A stretch of 64,000 bases of DNA from Streptantibioticus_A sp037034305 (GTDB lineage Bacteria > Actinomycetota > Actinomycetes > Streptomycetales > Streptomycetaceae): positions 1-64,000 of the forward strand of contig JBAGJY010000030.1 in the NCBI GenBank assembly GCA_037034305.1, given 5' to 3'. Below the pieces are notes generated by a model, which did no database searches, was not told the origin of the DNA, and saw only the letters and a program-made list of their open reading frames with translations. The translations under genes and the position numbers were made by a program. Each line of letters opens with the position of its first letter. Position 1 is the stretch's first letter. Positions 1 through 8,105 of the stretch are shown here, one piece after another.

Positions 1-1
1 G

Positions 2-130
2 CAGGTGGCCCTGACCGGCACCGTCGAGCGCCGCAGCCTCATCCCGCTGGTGACGCGGCTGTGCCGGGGCGTGGACGGCGTCGTCAGCGTCGCGGCCCGG
101 CTTGAGTACCGCCTCGACGACGGCACATGA
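2..130 (+). CDS. C-terminal fragment of a BON-domain protein (probably CBS-BON)
   Basis: Only the last 42 codons are in the window; the gene begins before base 1. The fragment contains VALTGTVERRS followed by a GVDGVVSVAARLEY stretch. This is the pattern of a BON domain (two short strands, a helix, then a strand with the conserved V-x-G-V turn). In actinomycetes such domains usually sit at the end of CBS-domain proteins in stress or dormancy gene clusters with PPK2 and phosphoketolase, which are the next two genes here. That it is a CBS-BON protein is inferred from this context, because no CBS sequence is visible. The gene stops 109 bases before the PPK2 start. Confidence 0.7.
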   Translation, partial: QVALTGTVERRSLIPLVTRLCRGVDGVVSVAARLEYRLDDGT

Positions 131-239
131 GCGCTCCGCTGTGCCGTCGATCATCCGCAACGCCGTTGTGGCCGGTCGCAGTTCCCCGCGCCCTGGGGGG
201 CGCCGTCCGCCACACCACCGTCGTCGAGGAGGCGCGTCC

Positions 240-1103
240 GTGCCCGACAAGAAGCACCCGACAACGAGCGGCAGGCCGGACGGTCGGCTGGCGCAGCGGC
301 TGCCCGGGCCGGTCTACCAGCGGGAGCTGTTCCGCCTCCAGACGGAACTCGTCAAGTTGCAGGAGTGGGTACGGGTCAACGGGGTCCGGCTCGTCGTTGT
401 CTTCGAGGGCCGGGACGCGGCCGGAAAGGGCGGTGTGATCAAGCGGGTCACCGAGCGGCTGAATCCGCGCGTCACCCGCATCGTCGCGCTGCCCGCACCG
501 ACGGAGCGCGAACGCGGGCAGTGGTACTTCCAGCGCTACGTCCAACAGCTCCCGACCGCGGGTGAGATCGTGCTGTTCGACCGCAGTTGGTACAACCGCG
601 CCGGTGTCGAGCACGTCATGGGTTTCTGTACCGCCGAGGAGTACGAGCGCTTCCTCCACCAGTGCCCGGTCTTCGAACGCATGTTGGTGCAGGACGGCAT
701 CCTGCTCCGCAAGTACTGGTTCTCCGTCAGCGACGACGTGCAGGAGCAGCGGTTGCGCAACAGGCTTGAGGACCCCGTCCGCCGCTGGAAGCTCTCCGCG
801 GTGGACCTGGAGTCCATCACCAACTGGGAGGCGTATTCCCGCGCCAAGGACGAGATGTTCGCGCACACCGACATCCCCGAGGCGCCCTGGTACGTCGTGG
901 AAAGCGACGACAAACGCAGCGCCCGGATCAACATGATCGCCCATCTGCTGGCATCGGTGCCCTACCGGGAGGTCGAGCCGGAGCCACTGCGCCTGCCGAC
1001 CCGGCCGCCGGGAACCGGCTATCAGCGGCCACCGCGTGACCGGCAGAGGTACGTGCCCGACCACGCTGCCGCCCTGATGAACGACGACGGAACCGAACGG
1101 TAG
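240..1103 (+). CDS. ppk2: Class I polyphosphate kinase 2 (PPK2)
   Basis: PPK2 enzymes transfer phosphate between polyphosphate and nucleoside diphosphates or monophosphates in the cytoplasm. The 287-residue product has a P-loop FEGRDAAGKGG (about 55-65), a Walker B-type FDRSWYNR (113-120) and the lid motif RRWKLS (181-186). It has a single PPK2 domain, which fits the one-domain short class. I chose the GTG at 240 because GAGGAGG lies 7 bases upstream; the longer frame from 102 would add a low-complexity Arg/Pro extension and run through the previous gene. It converges with the phosphoketolase gene, and both belong to the energy-buffering set often clustered in actinomycete stress regions. Whether ADP, GDP or AMP is preferred cannot be read from the sequence. 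Confidence 0.93.
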   Translation: MPDKKHPTTSGRPDGRLAQRLPGPVYQRELFRLQTELVKLQEWVRVNGVRLVVVFEGRDAAGKGGVIKRVTERLNPRVTRIVALPAPTERERGQWYFQRYVQQLPTAGEIVLFDRSWYNRAGVEHVMGFCTAEEYERFLHQCPVFERMLVQDGILLRKYWFSVSDDVQEQRLRNRLEDPVRRWKLSAVDLESITNWEAYSRAKDEMFAHTDIPEAPWYVVESDDKRSARINMIAHLLASVPYREVEPEPLRLPTRPPGTGYQRPPRDRQRYVPDHAAALMNDDGTER

Positions 1104-1248
1104 CGCGCTGTGGCCGTCGCTGCCGCGATGTCGGCGGTCAGGCAGGCGTGCGTGGCCGAACCGGTGGGCCCGCGGCGACCGGCGGGGCGACGCGCAGCCG
1201 TCGTCGCCTCGCCAGCGCCTGGACAGGCGTCCTACTCGGCGGCCGGGG

Positions 1249-3642
1249 TCAGTGCGGCCAGGCCCAGTCGGCGACCTCCGGGAGGTCGACGCCGTGTTCC
1301 CGGATCCAGGAGTGGTGGCGGGTACGGACGTCCACCATCCGCTGGCGGACGGCGGCGGCGCGTACCGCGAGCCCGGGGACGCGGTCGATGACGTCCATGA
1401 CCAGGCGGTACCGGTCCAGGTCGTTGCGCAGCACCATGTCGAAGGGCGTTGTGGTGGTGCCCTCCTCCTTGTATCCGCGTACGTGCAGGTTGCGGTGGCC
1501 CGCACGGCGGTAGGTGAGGCGGTGGATCAGCCACGGGTAGCCGTGGTAGGCGAAGAGCACGGGCTTGTCGCGGGTGAACAGCGCGTCGTACTCGTGGTCG
1601 GGCATGCCGTGCGGGTGCTCGTCGGCGGGCAGCAGCCGGGCGATGTCCACGACGTTGACAACCCGCAGCGCCAGGTGGGGCAGGTGGCGTCGCAGCAGGT
1701 CGGCGGCGGCCAGCACCTCCAGGGTGGGCACGTCACCGGCGCAGGCGAGCACCACGTCCGGTTCGCCGGTGCCGTCCTCGGTACCGGCCCACTCCCAGAT
1801 CCCGGCTCCACGCGCGCAGTGCGCGCGGGCCTGGTCGAGCGTCAACCAGTCGAAGCACGGCTGCTTTCCGGCCACGACCACGTTGACGTAGTCGCGACTG
1901 CGCAGCACGTGGTCGGCGGTGGCCAACAGGGTGTTGGCGTCCGGCGGCAGATACACGCGCACGGCCTCCGGGCTCTTGTTCATCACGTGGTCGACGAAGC
2001 CGGGATCCTGGTGCGAGAAGCCGTTGTGGTCCTGCCGCCACACATGCGAGGTCAGCAGGTAGTTCAACGAGGGGATGGGGGCGCGCCACGCCAGCCTGCG
2101 GGTGGTGCGCAGCCACTTGATGTGCTGGTTGACCATGGAGTCGACGATGTGGACGAACGCCTCGTAACAGGAGAACAATCCGTGACGCCCAGTCAGTAGG
2201 TAGCCTTCCAGCCAGCCCTGGCAGGTGTGTTCGGACAGGATCTCCATCACCCGGCCGCCGCGCGCGAGGTGCTCGTCGGTGGGCAGCACCTCGGCCTGCC
2301 ATGCCTTGCCGGTCGCCCCGTACACGGCCTGCAGCCGGTTGGACGCAGTCTCGTCCGGGCCGACGAGCCTGAAGTCGTGGCGTTCCGCGGTGGCTTCCAT
2401 GACGTCCTCCAGCAGATCGCCGAGGACGCGGGTCGGCTCGTGCAGGCTGGTGCCGGGCTTGTCGACCTTGACGGCGTACCGCTCCAGCGGCGGCAGCGGA
2501 AGTTCACGGGTGAGCAGACCGCCGTTGGCGTGCACGTTGGCACCGAGTCGGCGGCCCCGCGCGGGAAGGCAGGCCAGCACCGGCGGGCGGGGACGGCCGT
2601 GTTCGTCGAACAGTTCCTCCGGCCGGTAGGAGCGCAGCCACTCCTCCAACCGCCGCAGGTGCCGGGGGTTGCTGCGCACCTCGGCCAACGGGACCTGATG
2701 GGCGCGCCAGGTGCCCTCCACCGGCACGCCGTCCACCTCGCGCGGACCGGTCCAGCCCTTGGGTGTGCGCAGGACGATCAGCGGCCAGCGGGGCCGCTCG
2801 GTGACGCCCTCGGCGCGAGCGGAGTGCTGCAGGGCAGCGATGTGGTCCAGCGCCTGGTCCATCGCGAGGGCCATGGCCTGGTGCACCCGCATCGGGTCGT
2901 CGCCGGTGACGTGGATGGGGGAGTGCCCGTAGCCGCGCAGGAGTTCGTCCAACTCCGGCTCGGGCAGGCGGGCGAGCACCGTGGGGTTGGCGATCTTGTA
3001 GCCGTTCAGGTGCAGGATGGGTAGCACCGCTCCGTCGTGTACCGGGTCGAGGAACTTGTTGGAGTGCCACGAGGCGGCCAGCGGGCCGGTCTCGGCCTCA
3101 CCGTCCCCGATCACGCAGGCAACCAGCAGGCCCGGGTTGTCCAGGGCGGCCCCGTAGGCGTGGGCGAGCGAATACCCCAGTTCACCGCCCTCGTGGATGG
3201 AGCCCGGTGTCTCCGGTGCGACATGGCTCGGTACGCCGCCGGGGAAGGAGAACTGGCGGAACAGACGCTCCATGCCCGGGGCGTCACGGCTGATGTCGGG
3301 GTAGGTCTGCGAGTAACTGCCGTCCAGCCAGGCTCCGGCGAGAACCGCGGGTCCGCCGTGGCCGGGGCCCCAGACGCAGATGGCGTCCAGGTCGCGAGCC
3401 TTGATCACCCGGTTGAGGTGGGTGTAGACGAGGTTGAGCCCGGGGGAGGTGCCCCAGTGTCCCAGTAGTCGCGGTTTGACGTGCTCGGGGCGCAGGGGTT
3501 CGGACAGCAACGGGTTGGCCATCAGGTAGATCTGCCCGGCCGCGAGGTAGTTCGCGGCCCGCCACTGCGCGTCGACCTCGGCGAGTTCCTGGTCGTCCAG
3601 GGCTGCGGAGGCGGCGGTGCCGGTGAACTGCTGTTGACTCAT
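1249..3642 (-). CDS. xfp: Xylulose-5-phosphate/fructose-6-phosphate phosphoketolase
   Basis: This thiamine-diphosphate enzyme splits xylulose 5-phosphate (and often fructose 6-phosphate) with inorganic phosphate to acetyl phosphate plus a shorter sugar phosphate, a bypass that makes high-energy phosphate without carbon loss. At 797 residues it is full length for the family. Visible motifs are GHWGTSPGLN (61-70), GPGHGGP with the active-site His near 95, EGGELGYSL (151-159), and the ThDP/Mg motif GDGEAETG (179-186) completed by NGYKI (213-217). The ATG at 3642 begins MSQQQF. The neighbouring PPK2 also handles energy-rich phosphate, so a joint role under oxygen or energy limitation is plausible but inferred. 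It is divided from the upstream gene by about 370 bases without a recognisable gene. Confidence 0.95.
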   Translation of the reverse strand: MSQQQFTGTAASAALDDQELAEVDAQWRAANYLAAGQIYLMANPLLSEPLRPEHVKPRLLGHWGTSPGLNLVYTHLNRVIKARDLDAICVWGPGHGGPAVLAGAWLDGSYSQTYPDISRDAPGMERLFRQFSFPGGVPSHVAPETPGSIHEGGELGYSLAHAYGAALDNPGLLVACVIGDGEAETGPLAASWHSNKFLDPVHDGAVLPILHLNGYKIANPTVLARLPEPELDELLRGYGHSPIHVTGDDPMRVHQAMALAMDQALDHIAALQHSARAEGVTERPRWPLIVLRTPKGWTGPREVDGVPVEGTWRAHQVPLAEVRSNPRHLRRLEEWLRSYRPEELFDEHGRPRPPVLACLPARGRRLGANVHANGGLLTRELPLPPLERYAVKVDKPGTSLHEPTRVLGDLLEDVMEATAERHDFRLVGPDETASNRLQAVYGATGKAWQAEVLPTDEHLARGGRVMEILSEHTCQGWLEGYLLTGRHGLFSCYEAFVHIVDSMVNQHIKWLRTTRRLAWRAPIPSLNYLLTSHVWRQDHNGFSHQDPGFVDHVMNKSPEAVRVYLPPDANTLLATADHVLRSRDYVNVVVAGKQPCFDWLTLDQARAHCARGAGIWEWAGTEDGTGEPDVVLACAGDVPTLEVLAAADLLRRHLPHLALRVVNVVDIARLLPADEHPHGMPDHEYDALFTRDKPVLFAYHGYPWLIHRLTYRRAGHRNLHVRGYKEEGTTTTPFDMVLRNDLDRYRLVMDVIDRVPGLAVRAAAVRQRMVDVRTRHHSWIREHGVDLPEVADWAWPH

Positions 3643-4015
3643 GACGGCCTCTCTTGTGCTGATGGCGTTGATTGGATCCGGTGCTGCTCGCGGTGTTCAG
3701 TGCCGGCTCAGGCGCCTCGGCGGGGCGGCTCGGGGGCTTGGCGACGTCTCATGGCGGGGCTGTGGTGGGTCCGGCTGCCGCCATCGGTCGTCCGCGGTCT
3801 CTGGCAGCGCCTCTGGGGCACAGAACGAAGGGCCAAGGACGGTCTATCAGAACCACCCGCGACCGCGTGCGCTGCGAACGGCCGTTGTCCGAAATTCAGG
3901 CCGAAGGGCCCGTGCGTCTCGGCAGGCGGCGGGTCCCGTAAGGGGCTGCGCACTCGTCCGGCCCCGGCGTGGCCGATGGCGCGTCGTCCGGCCACCGGCG
4001 CCGAAGGACCGCCAC
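3643..4015. other. Intergenic region upstream of the phosphoketolase gene
   Basis: About 370 bases lie between the phosphoketolase start and the end of the CapA-like gene. Open frames crossing it have Arg/Pro/Gly-rich translations with no recognisable motif, so I take them as non-coding shadows. The stretch should hold the phosphoketolase promoter on the minus strand, but I cannot point to convincing -35/-10 boxes or a clear hairpin. Confidence 0.4.
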
Positions 4016-5128
4016 TCACGACCATCGCAGGGTGAGCGTGCCCTCCTTCGTGGCGTCCACACGCGAACCGAATCGGCCGCTGATCCGGTCGAGGGTCGAG
4101 CGCGACCACTCGCGGTCCTCGCACGAGGCGTTCACCAGCCGCATCCGCCGGGCCTGGAAGGCCGCCATGCGCAGGCCGACGAGCCTGCCGGTGTCCGCCG
4201 CCAGCGAGACGAGGTACAGCAGCCGCAGGTCGTCGCGGTACTCCTCGTAGCCGGTGATGCCCTCGTAGTCGTCGATGAAGTCGCCGCAGCCGTAGAGCAC
4301 GAGCTTTCCCCGGTACACCTCGACCGGTCGCGGATGGTGCGAGGAGTGCCCGTGCACCACGTCCACGCCCCCGTCCACGAGTGCGTGCGCGAAGGCGATC
4401 TCGTCGTGGGAGATGTGATAGCCCCAGTTGGTGCCCCAGTGGATCGAGACGATCACGAGGTCACCCGGGCGTCTCAACTCCCTTACCCGGCCGACCGTTT
4501 GGGCCGCGGTGGCGGCCGACGGCCTGCCCGCGAAGTCCACGCCGGGCCGCTGGCCGCCCGCCGCCCAGCCGCGGGGGATGCCGCTGGACGCCGCTCCGCT
4601 GCAGAAGACCAGCAGGCGACGGCTTCCGTGGACCGGTACGACCGCGGGGCGCCGCGCTGTGCTCGCGTCCCGTCCGGCTCCGGCGGCGCGCAGCCCGGAA
4701 CCGGCCAGCGCGTCGAGGGTTTCTTCGAGCCCCCGCCGTCCGAAGTCCAGCACGTGGTTGTTCGCCAGGGCGCACACGTCGGGGCGCGCGGCGGCCAGGC
4801 AGGGCAGATTGGCGGGGCTCATCCGGTAGTGGACGCCCTTCCCCGGCGCGAACTCGTCGCTGCGCGTGACGCTGGTCTCCAGGTTGACCACCAGTGCGTC
4901 AGGCTCGGCCTCGCCCAGAGCGGGTAGCGCGTCCCCCCAGGGCCAGCGGAAGTCGACCGGGCGGGGGATCGGGCCGTTCACCGCCTCGGCCAGTTCGACG
5001 TAGGCGTTGGCGTCCCGGACGCACTCTTCCTCCAGCGCCGAGTCGCCCGGGTGCGGCAGGATCTGGTCGATGCCCCGGCCGAGCATGACGTCGCCGCACA
5101 CAGCCACCGTGACGGTGCCACCACGCAC
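4016..5128 (-). CDS. CapA/PgsA-family metallophosphatase-like protein
   Basis: The 370-residue product has the CapA fold pattern (calcineurin-like phosphoesterase relatives named after poly-gamma-glutamate synthesis proteins). Seen in order are GDVMLGR (12-18), VNLETSV, ALANNHVLDFG, HWGTNWGYHISH and GHSSHHPRPVEVYRGKLVLY, followed by GCGDFIDDY. These Asp, Asn and His residues are the family metal ligands. There is no signal peptide or membrane segment, so unlike true PgsA it is probably cytoplasmic. No polyglutamate synthase genes are nearby, so a role in capsule synthesis is not supported; a soluble phosphoesterase acting on an unknown substrate is the safer reading. It starts with GTG at 5128, with no strong ribosome binding site. 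Confidence 0.85.
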   Translation of the reverse strand: MRGGTVTVAVCGDVMLGRGIDQILPHPGDSALEEECVRDANAYVELAEAVNGPIPRPVDFRWPWGDALPALGEAEPDALVVNLETSVTRSDEFAPGKGVHYRMSPANLPCLAAARPDVCALANNHVLDFGRRGLEETLDALAGSGLRAAGAGRDASTARRPAVVPVHGSRRLLVFCSGAASSGIPRGWAAGGQRPGVDFAGRPSAATAAQTVGRVRELRRPGDLVIVSIHWGTNWGYHISHDEIAFAHALVDGGVDVVHGHSSHHPRPVEVYRGKLVLYGCGDFIDDYEGITGYEEYRDDLRLLYLVSLAADTGRLVGLRMAAFQARRMRLVNASCEDREWSRSTLDRISGRFGSRVDATKEGTLTLRWS

Positions 5129-5363
5129 CTGTCCAGACTATGCGCTCCGCTGGGAGTGCGGCGATGTGCCGTGGATCCCGCGGCTTCGTTGTGGCTGTCA
5201 CGCAGCGCACCGCGCCTACAGGGCGCTTGCGAAGCGCAGCCGACTTCGCCGGACCTGCTGGGCCCGGCGAGCCGGTCGCGGGCCAGCCGACGGCATCCGG
5301 GCAGGCCGAGAGGGGCCGCGCTGTCGGGCAGCCGCGGGTCTCGCCTGGTGGTCGCGGTGCCTG

Positions 5364-5537
5364 ATCGCCGCGACGTCGAAGAAGAGCGGCGGGCTCGCCA
5401 AGCCCCTGGCCGATGCCATCAACCACCTGATCGAAAACGGGCAGTACGCTCAGTGGCTGGCCGCCTGGAACCTGTCCGACGCGGCCGTCAGCACCTCGCG
5501 GGTGACCCCACCCGGCCTGCCGACCAGCGACTCCTGA
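5364..5537 (+). pseudogene. Remnant: C-terminus of a polar amino-acid ABC binding protein
   Basis: The last 57 codons of an open frame read like the tail of a glutamate/glutamine-type periplasmic binding protein: a KKSGGLAKPLADAINHLIENG helix, then YAQWLAAWNLSDAAV, ending in PPGLPTSDS. In intact family members this tail follows about 250 residues of two-lobe domain. Upstream of 5364 the same frame becomes Arg-rich noise, and no lipobox, lobe motif or permease gene is present. I infer a 5'-truncated relic whose transporter partners have been lost. It ends 71 bases before the acetyltransferase start. Confidence 0.6.
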
Positions 5538-5608
5538 GCAAGCTCCGGCAACTCCTCAGCAAGCTCCGGAAAGGCTTCTGACGAACCGTAGGGAGACACG
5601 ACTCCACG

Positions 5609-6361
5609 ATGTCCACCAGCATCGAAACACCCCAGGCGGACAGCCCCGCGGCGCCGCACGTCCTGGACAACCCGGCGTGGGCGGCGCTGATCGGCCCGCA
5701 CGCCCGATTCGCCGAGCGCATCGGTCATGCCGCCCGCTACCCCGCCCACGTCTCACCGTTCACTGCCCTCGCCGACGCGTCGGACCCGCGGGCCTGGGCG
5801 GACCTGGCGGCGCTCGTCGGCCCCGGATCCGACACCGTGGTCCCGGGGGTGCCGACCCCGCCCGACGGCTGGCAGATCGTGCAGAGCATCGAGGGCGTGC
5901 AACTGGTCGACACCGGGCTGCGCGCCGAACCGGCGCCCGAAGCAGTCCGTCTCGGGCCCGACGACGTGCCCGAGATGCTGGAGTTGGTCGCCCTGACCAA
6001 GCCGGGCCCCTTCCTGCCGCGCACCGTCGAACTCGGCACGTACCTCGGCATCCGCCGCCGCGGCCGTCTGATCGCCATGGCGGGCGAGCGGTTGCGCCCG
6101 CCCGGATGGACGGAGATCAGCGCCGTGTGCACCCACCCCGGCCACCGCGGACAGGGCCTGGCCACCCGGCTGATCCGCGCGGTCGCCGCCGGGATCAGGG
6201 ACCGCGGGGACACCGCGTTCCTGCACACCGGTGCCCACAACACCGGCGCGATACGGCTGTACGAGTCGATCGGTTTCACCCTGCGCCGCCGTACGCACTT
6301 CAACCTGGTCCGCACCCCGGTGGCACGACCGGCCGACGCGGTCGCGGACCGTGCGGAATAG
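5609..6361 (+). CDS. GNAT-family N-acetyltransferase (FR47-like)
   Basis: The protein has 250 residues. The C-terminal half is a GNAT domain: EISAVCTHPGHRGQGLATRLIRAV holds strand 4 and the acetyl-CoA pyrophosphate loop (R-G-x-G-x-A), followed by AFLHTGAHNTGAIRLYESIGFTLRRR, the usual N-x-x-A-x-x-x-Y-x-x-x-G-F ending. The N-terminal part (about 1-110) is typical of FR47-like proteins and probably shapes the acceptor site. The acceptor, a small molecule or an amine on a protein, cannot be predicted. The ATG at 5609 has GGGAG 13 bases upstream. The gene is the only intact one between 5.1 and 7.0 kb and is flanked by remnants. Confidence 0.88.
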   Translation: MSTSIETPQADSPAAPHVLDNPAWAALIGPHARFAERIGHAARYPAHVSPFTALADASDPRAWADLAALVGPGSDTVVPGVPTPPDGWQIVQSIEGVQLVDTGLRAEPAPEAVRLGPDDVPEMLELVALTKPGPFLPRTVELGTYLGIRRRGRLIAMAGERLRPPGWTEISAVCTHPGHRGQGLATRLIRAVAAGIRDRGDTAFLHTGAHNTGAIRLYESIGFTLRRRTHFNLVRTPVARPADAVADRAE

Positions 6362-6434
6362 GCGGCGCCGCCGCGTTCCTCATGGGGAGTTGCGGCGGAC
6401 GGGGCTGTCCGGATTCCGGCTGCGTCCGGCCGTG

Positions 6435-6820
6435 CTCGACGAGATCATCGCCGGCCAGGCCACGGGAACCTTCCTGGCGGACGCCAGGGCCGGTGCCTTC
6501 GTCCACCGGGGGCAACACTTCGACGTCCACGGCCAGTTCGACGTCCCGCGCTCTCCGCAGGGACGTCCGGTCATCTTCCAGGCCGGGGACCCCGAGGAGG
6601 GCCGTGCAGACCTTCGTCGGCTCCCCGGCCACCGTCGCCCGCACCATCAACGACTTCGTCCAGGCCGACCCCCGGCGGCCTGGACGCGTTCGCCGACGAA
6701 GTGGTACCGCTGGTCCAGGAACGCGGCGTGTTCCGCACCGAGTACGAAGGCACCACACTGCGCGACCACCTCGGCCTGGCCGAGCCGGGCGGCACCGCCG
6801 CCGACGGGGCCGCCTCATGA
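6435..6820 (+). pseudogene. Decayed NtaA/DszA-type flavin monooxygenase (C-terminal half)
   Basis: Pieces of one luciferase-like monooxygenase are spread over all three plus-strand frames. Frame one gives VHRGQHFDVHG and PQGRPVIFQAG, the flavin-site region of NtaA/SnaA/DszA enzymes. A second frame then gives FVGSPATVARTINDFVQAD. The third gives LDAFADEVVPLVQERG and FRTEYEGTTLRDHLGL, the standard family C-terminus, stopping with TGA at 6818. At least two frameshifts are needed, and about a dozen residues are missing between the second and third pieces. The N-terminal half is absent. These enzymes use FMNH2 from a partner reductase to oxidise sulfur or nitrogen compounds. The stop overlaps the next start as ATGA, a sign of a former operon. 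Confidence 0.7.
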
Positions 6821-6965
6821 GACCCCTGGCCATCACCCTCATCGTGCACGCCCCCGATCCGGTGACCGGCGTGAACAGCTCCAGAAGGCCACCGGCGCCG
6901 ACGAGTTGATCGCCACCACGATCACCCACGACCACGCGGACCGGGTGCGTTCCCACCGGATTCCG
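6817..6965 (+). pseudogene. Luciferase-like monooxygenase reduced to its two ends
   Basis: The ATG at 6817 opens with MRPLAITLIVHAPDPVTG, the usual beginning of LLM-class flavin oxidoreductases. After about 20 codons the sequence jumps, in another frame, to KATGADELIATTITHDHADR, the usual end of the same class. Roughly 300 codons between them are gone. The simplest reading is one large internal deletion in a second monooxygenase gene that followed the first in an operon. No function is possible. Confidence 0.65.
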
Positions 6966-7028
6966 GCCGGGCAGTGGCACCGGCGGTGGACCGATCACGT
7001 GCCGCCGACGCCCGGTGACCGGCCGTGC

Positions 7029-7041
7029 TAGGTTCGGGCCA
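7029..7041 (+). promoter_or_regulatory. Probable leaderless -10 element of the first LacI gene
   Basis: TAGGTT lies exactly 6 bases before the ATG at 7041, inside the string TGCTAGGTTC. The convergent twin gene has the same string at the same distance from its own ATG. With a -10 so close, transcription would begin at or next to the start codon, giving a leaderless mRNA. No Shine-Dalgarno sequence is seen. No convincing -35 box was found. Confidence 0.45.
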
Positions 7042-8105
7042 TGGCGAGAGAGCAGCGCCAGGCCACGATGGCGGATGTGGCGCGCAAGGCTGGGGTCTCG
7101 GTCTCCACGGTCTCACGGGCGCTGCGGGGGCTGCCGACGGTGTCCCCGGATGCCCGGGTCCGAGTGGAGCAGGCGGCCCGCGAGTTGTCGTTCGCGCTTT
7201 CCCGAAGCGCGTCGAGCCTGGTGACGGGGAAGACCGGTCGCGTCGCCGTGCTCATGCCGGGTCTGGAGCGCGCGCCCTGGTTCCTCGGTACCGCGCTGAC
7301 CGGCATGGCGAGCGGCCTCGCCGAGGCCGGTCTGGACCTGCTGGTCTACGTGGTCACCAACGAGGCGGACCGCGCGGAGTTCTTCGACCGGCTCCCGGCC
7401 CGCCGCAACGCGGACGCCCTGATGGTGGCCTCGTTCATCCTCACCGAGGAGGAGCGGGAGCGCCTGGACGATCTCGGCGTCCCCGTGGTCTTCGCCAGCC
7501 AGCACGCCCCCGGCCGGGCCAGTGTCTACGTCGACGACGTGGCAGCCGCCCACCAGGGCGTCCGGCACCTGGTCAACCTCGGGCACCGGCGCATCGCCCA
7601 TCTGCGCCTGGCGGTCGAGGACTCGTTCGTGTGGAGCGCCCAGGACCGGCTGATCGGCTACCGCCGCGCCCTTGAGGAAGCCGGGCTGCCCTGGGACGAA
7701 TCCCTGGTGGTGCACGCCGAGTACGGCCGTGGCGGCGTCCGCAGGGCGGTCGGCTCGCTGATGACGCTGCCTCAGATGCCGACCGCCGTCTTCGTGGAGT
7801 CCGACGAGATGGCTTTCCAGGTGCTCGGCGTGCTGCGCTCCTGCGGGGTCGACGTGCCCGGCCGGATGTCGGTGCTCGGCTTCGACGACCACCCTCTGGC
7901 GGAGGCCCTGGACTTGTCGACCATCGCCCAGTCGGCGTGGCACACCGGGCGTGAGGCCGCCGGACTCGTCTCGTCCGTCCTCGCCGAGCCGTGCGGCGAC
8001 CCGGCTCGGCACGTGGTGATCCCCACCCGGTTCATCCCACGCGGCACCACGGCCCCGCCGCCCGACGACGCGGCAGCGGCGTCAGCGGGCGGCGAAGCTC
8101 AGTGA
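7041..8105 (+). CDS. LacI-family transcriptional regulator A
   Basis: The 354-residue repressor has the LacI N-terminal helix-turn-helix (MADVARKAGVSVSTVSRAL, about 10-28) and a hinge region with SRSASSLVTG. The periplasmic-binding-protein-like effector domain follows, with the usual LVNLGHRRIAHL, SVLGFDDHPLAEAL and IPTRFIPRGTT signatures. It is a close paralogue of the convergent gene at 8099-9175: recognition helix, hinge and the last strand are almost identical. The two stop codons overlap by 7 bases. The effector is probably a sugar, because the twin faces an alpha-glucoside uptake operon, but ligand-pocket residues differ enough that different sugars are possible. Confidence 0.93.
   Translation: MAREQRQATMADVARKAGVSVSTVSRALRGLPTVSPDARVRVEQAARELSFALSRSASSLVTGKTGRVAVLMPGLERAPWFLGTALTGMASGLAEAGLDLLVYVVTNEADRAEFFDRLPARRNADALMVASFILTEEERERLDDLGVPVVFASQHAPGRASVYVDDVAAAHQGVRHLVNLGHRRIAHLRLAVEDSFVWSAQDRLIGYRRALEEAGLPWDESLVVHAEYGRGGVRRAVGSLMTLPQMPTAVFVESDEMAFQVLGVLRSCGVDVPGRMSVLGFDDHPLAEALDLSTIAQSAWHTGREAAGLVSSVLAEPCGDPARHVVIPTRFIPRGTTAPPPDDAAAASAGGEAQ

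Noticed and set aside
84..1505. Minus-strand frame of 473 codons over the PPK2 gene
   Set aside because: It is the antisense shadow of PPK2 and the adjoining region, with Arg/His-rich, unstructured translation.
1252..2199. Long plus-strand open frame within the phosphoketolase region
   Set aside because: It lies opposite the well-supported phosphoketolase gene, its translation has no motif, and GC-rich codons on the other strand make such frames common.
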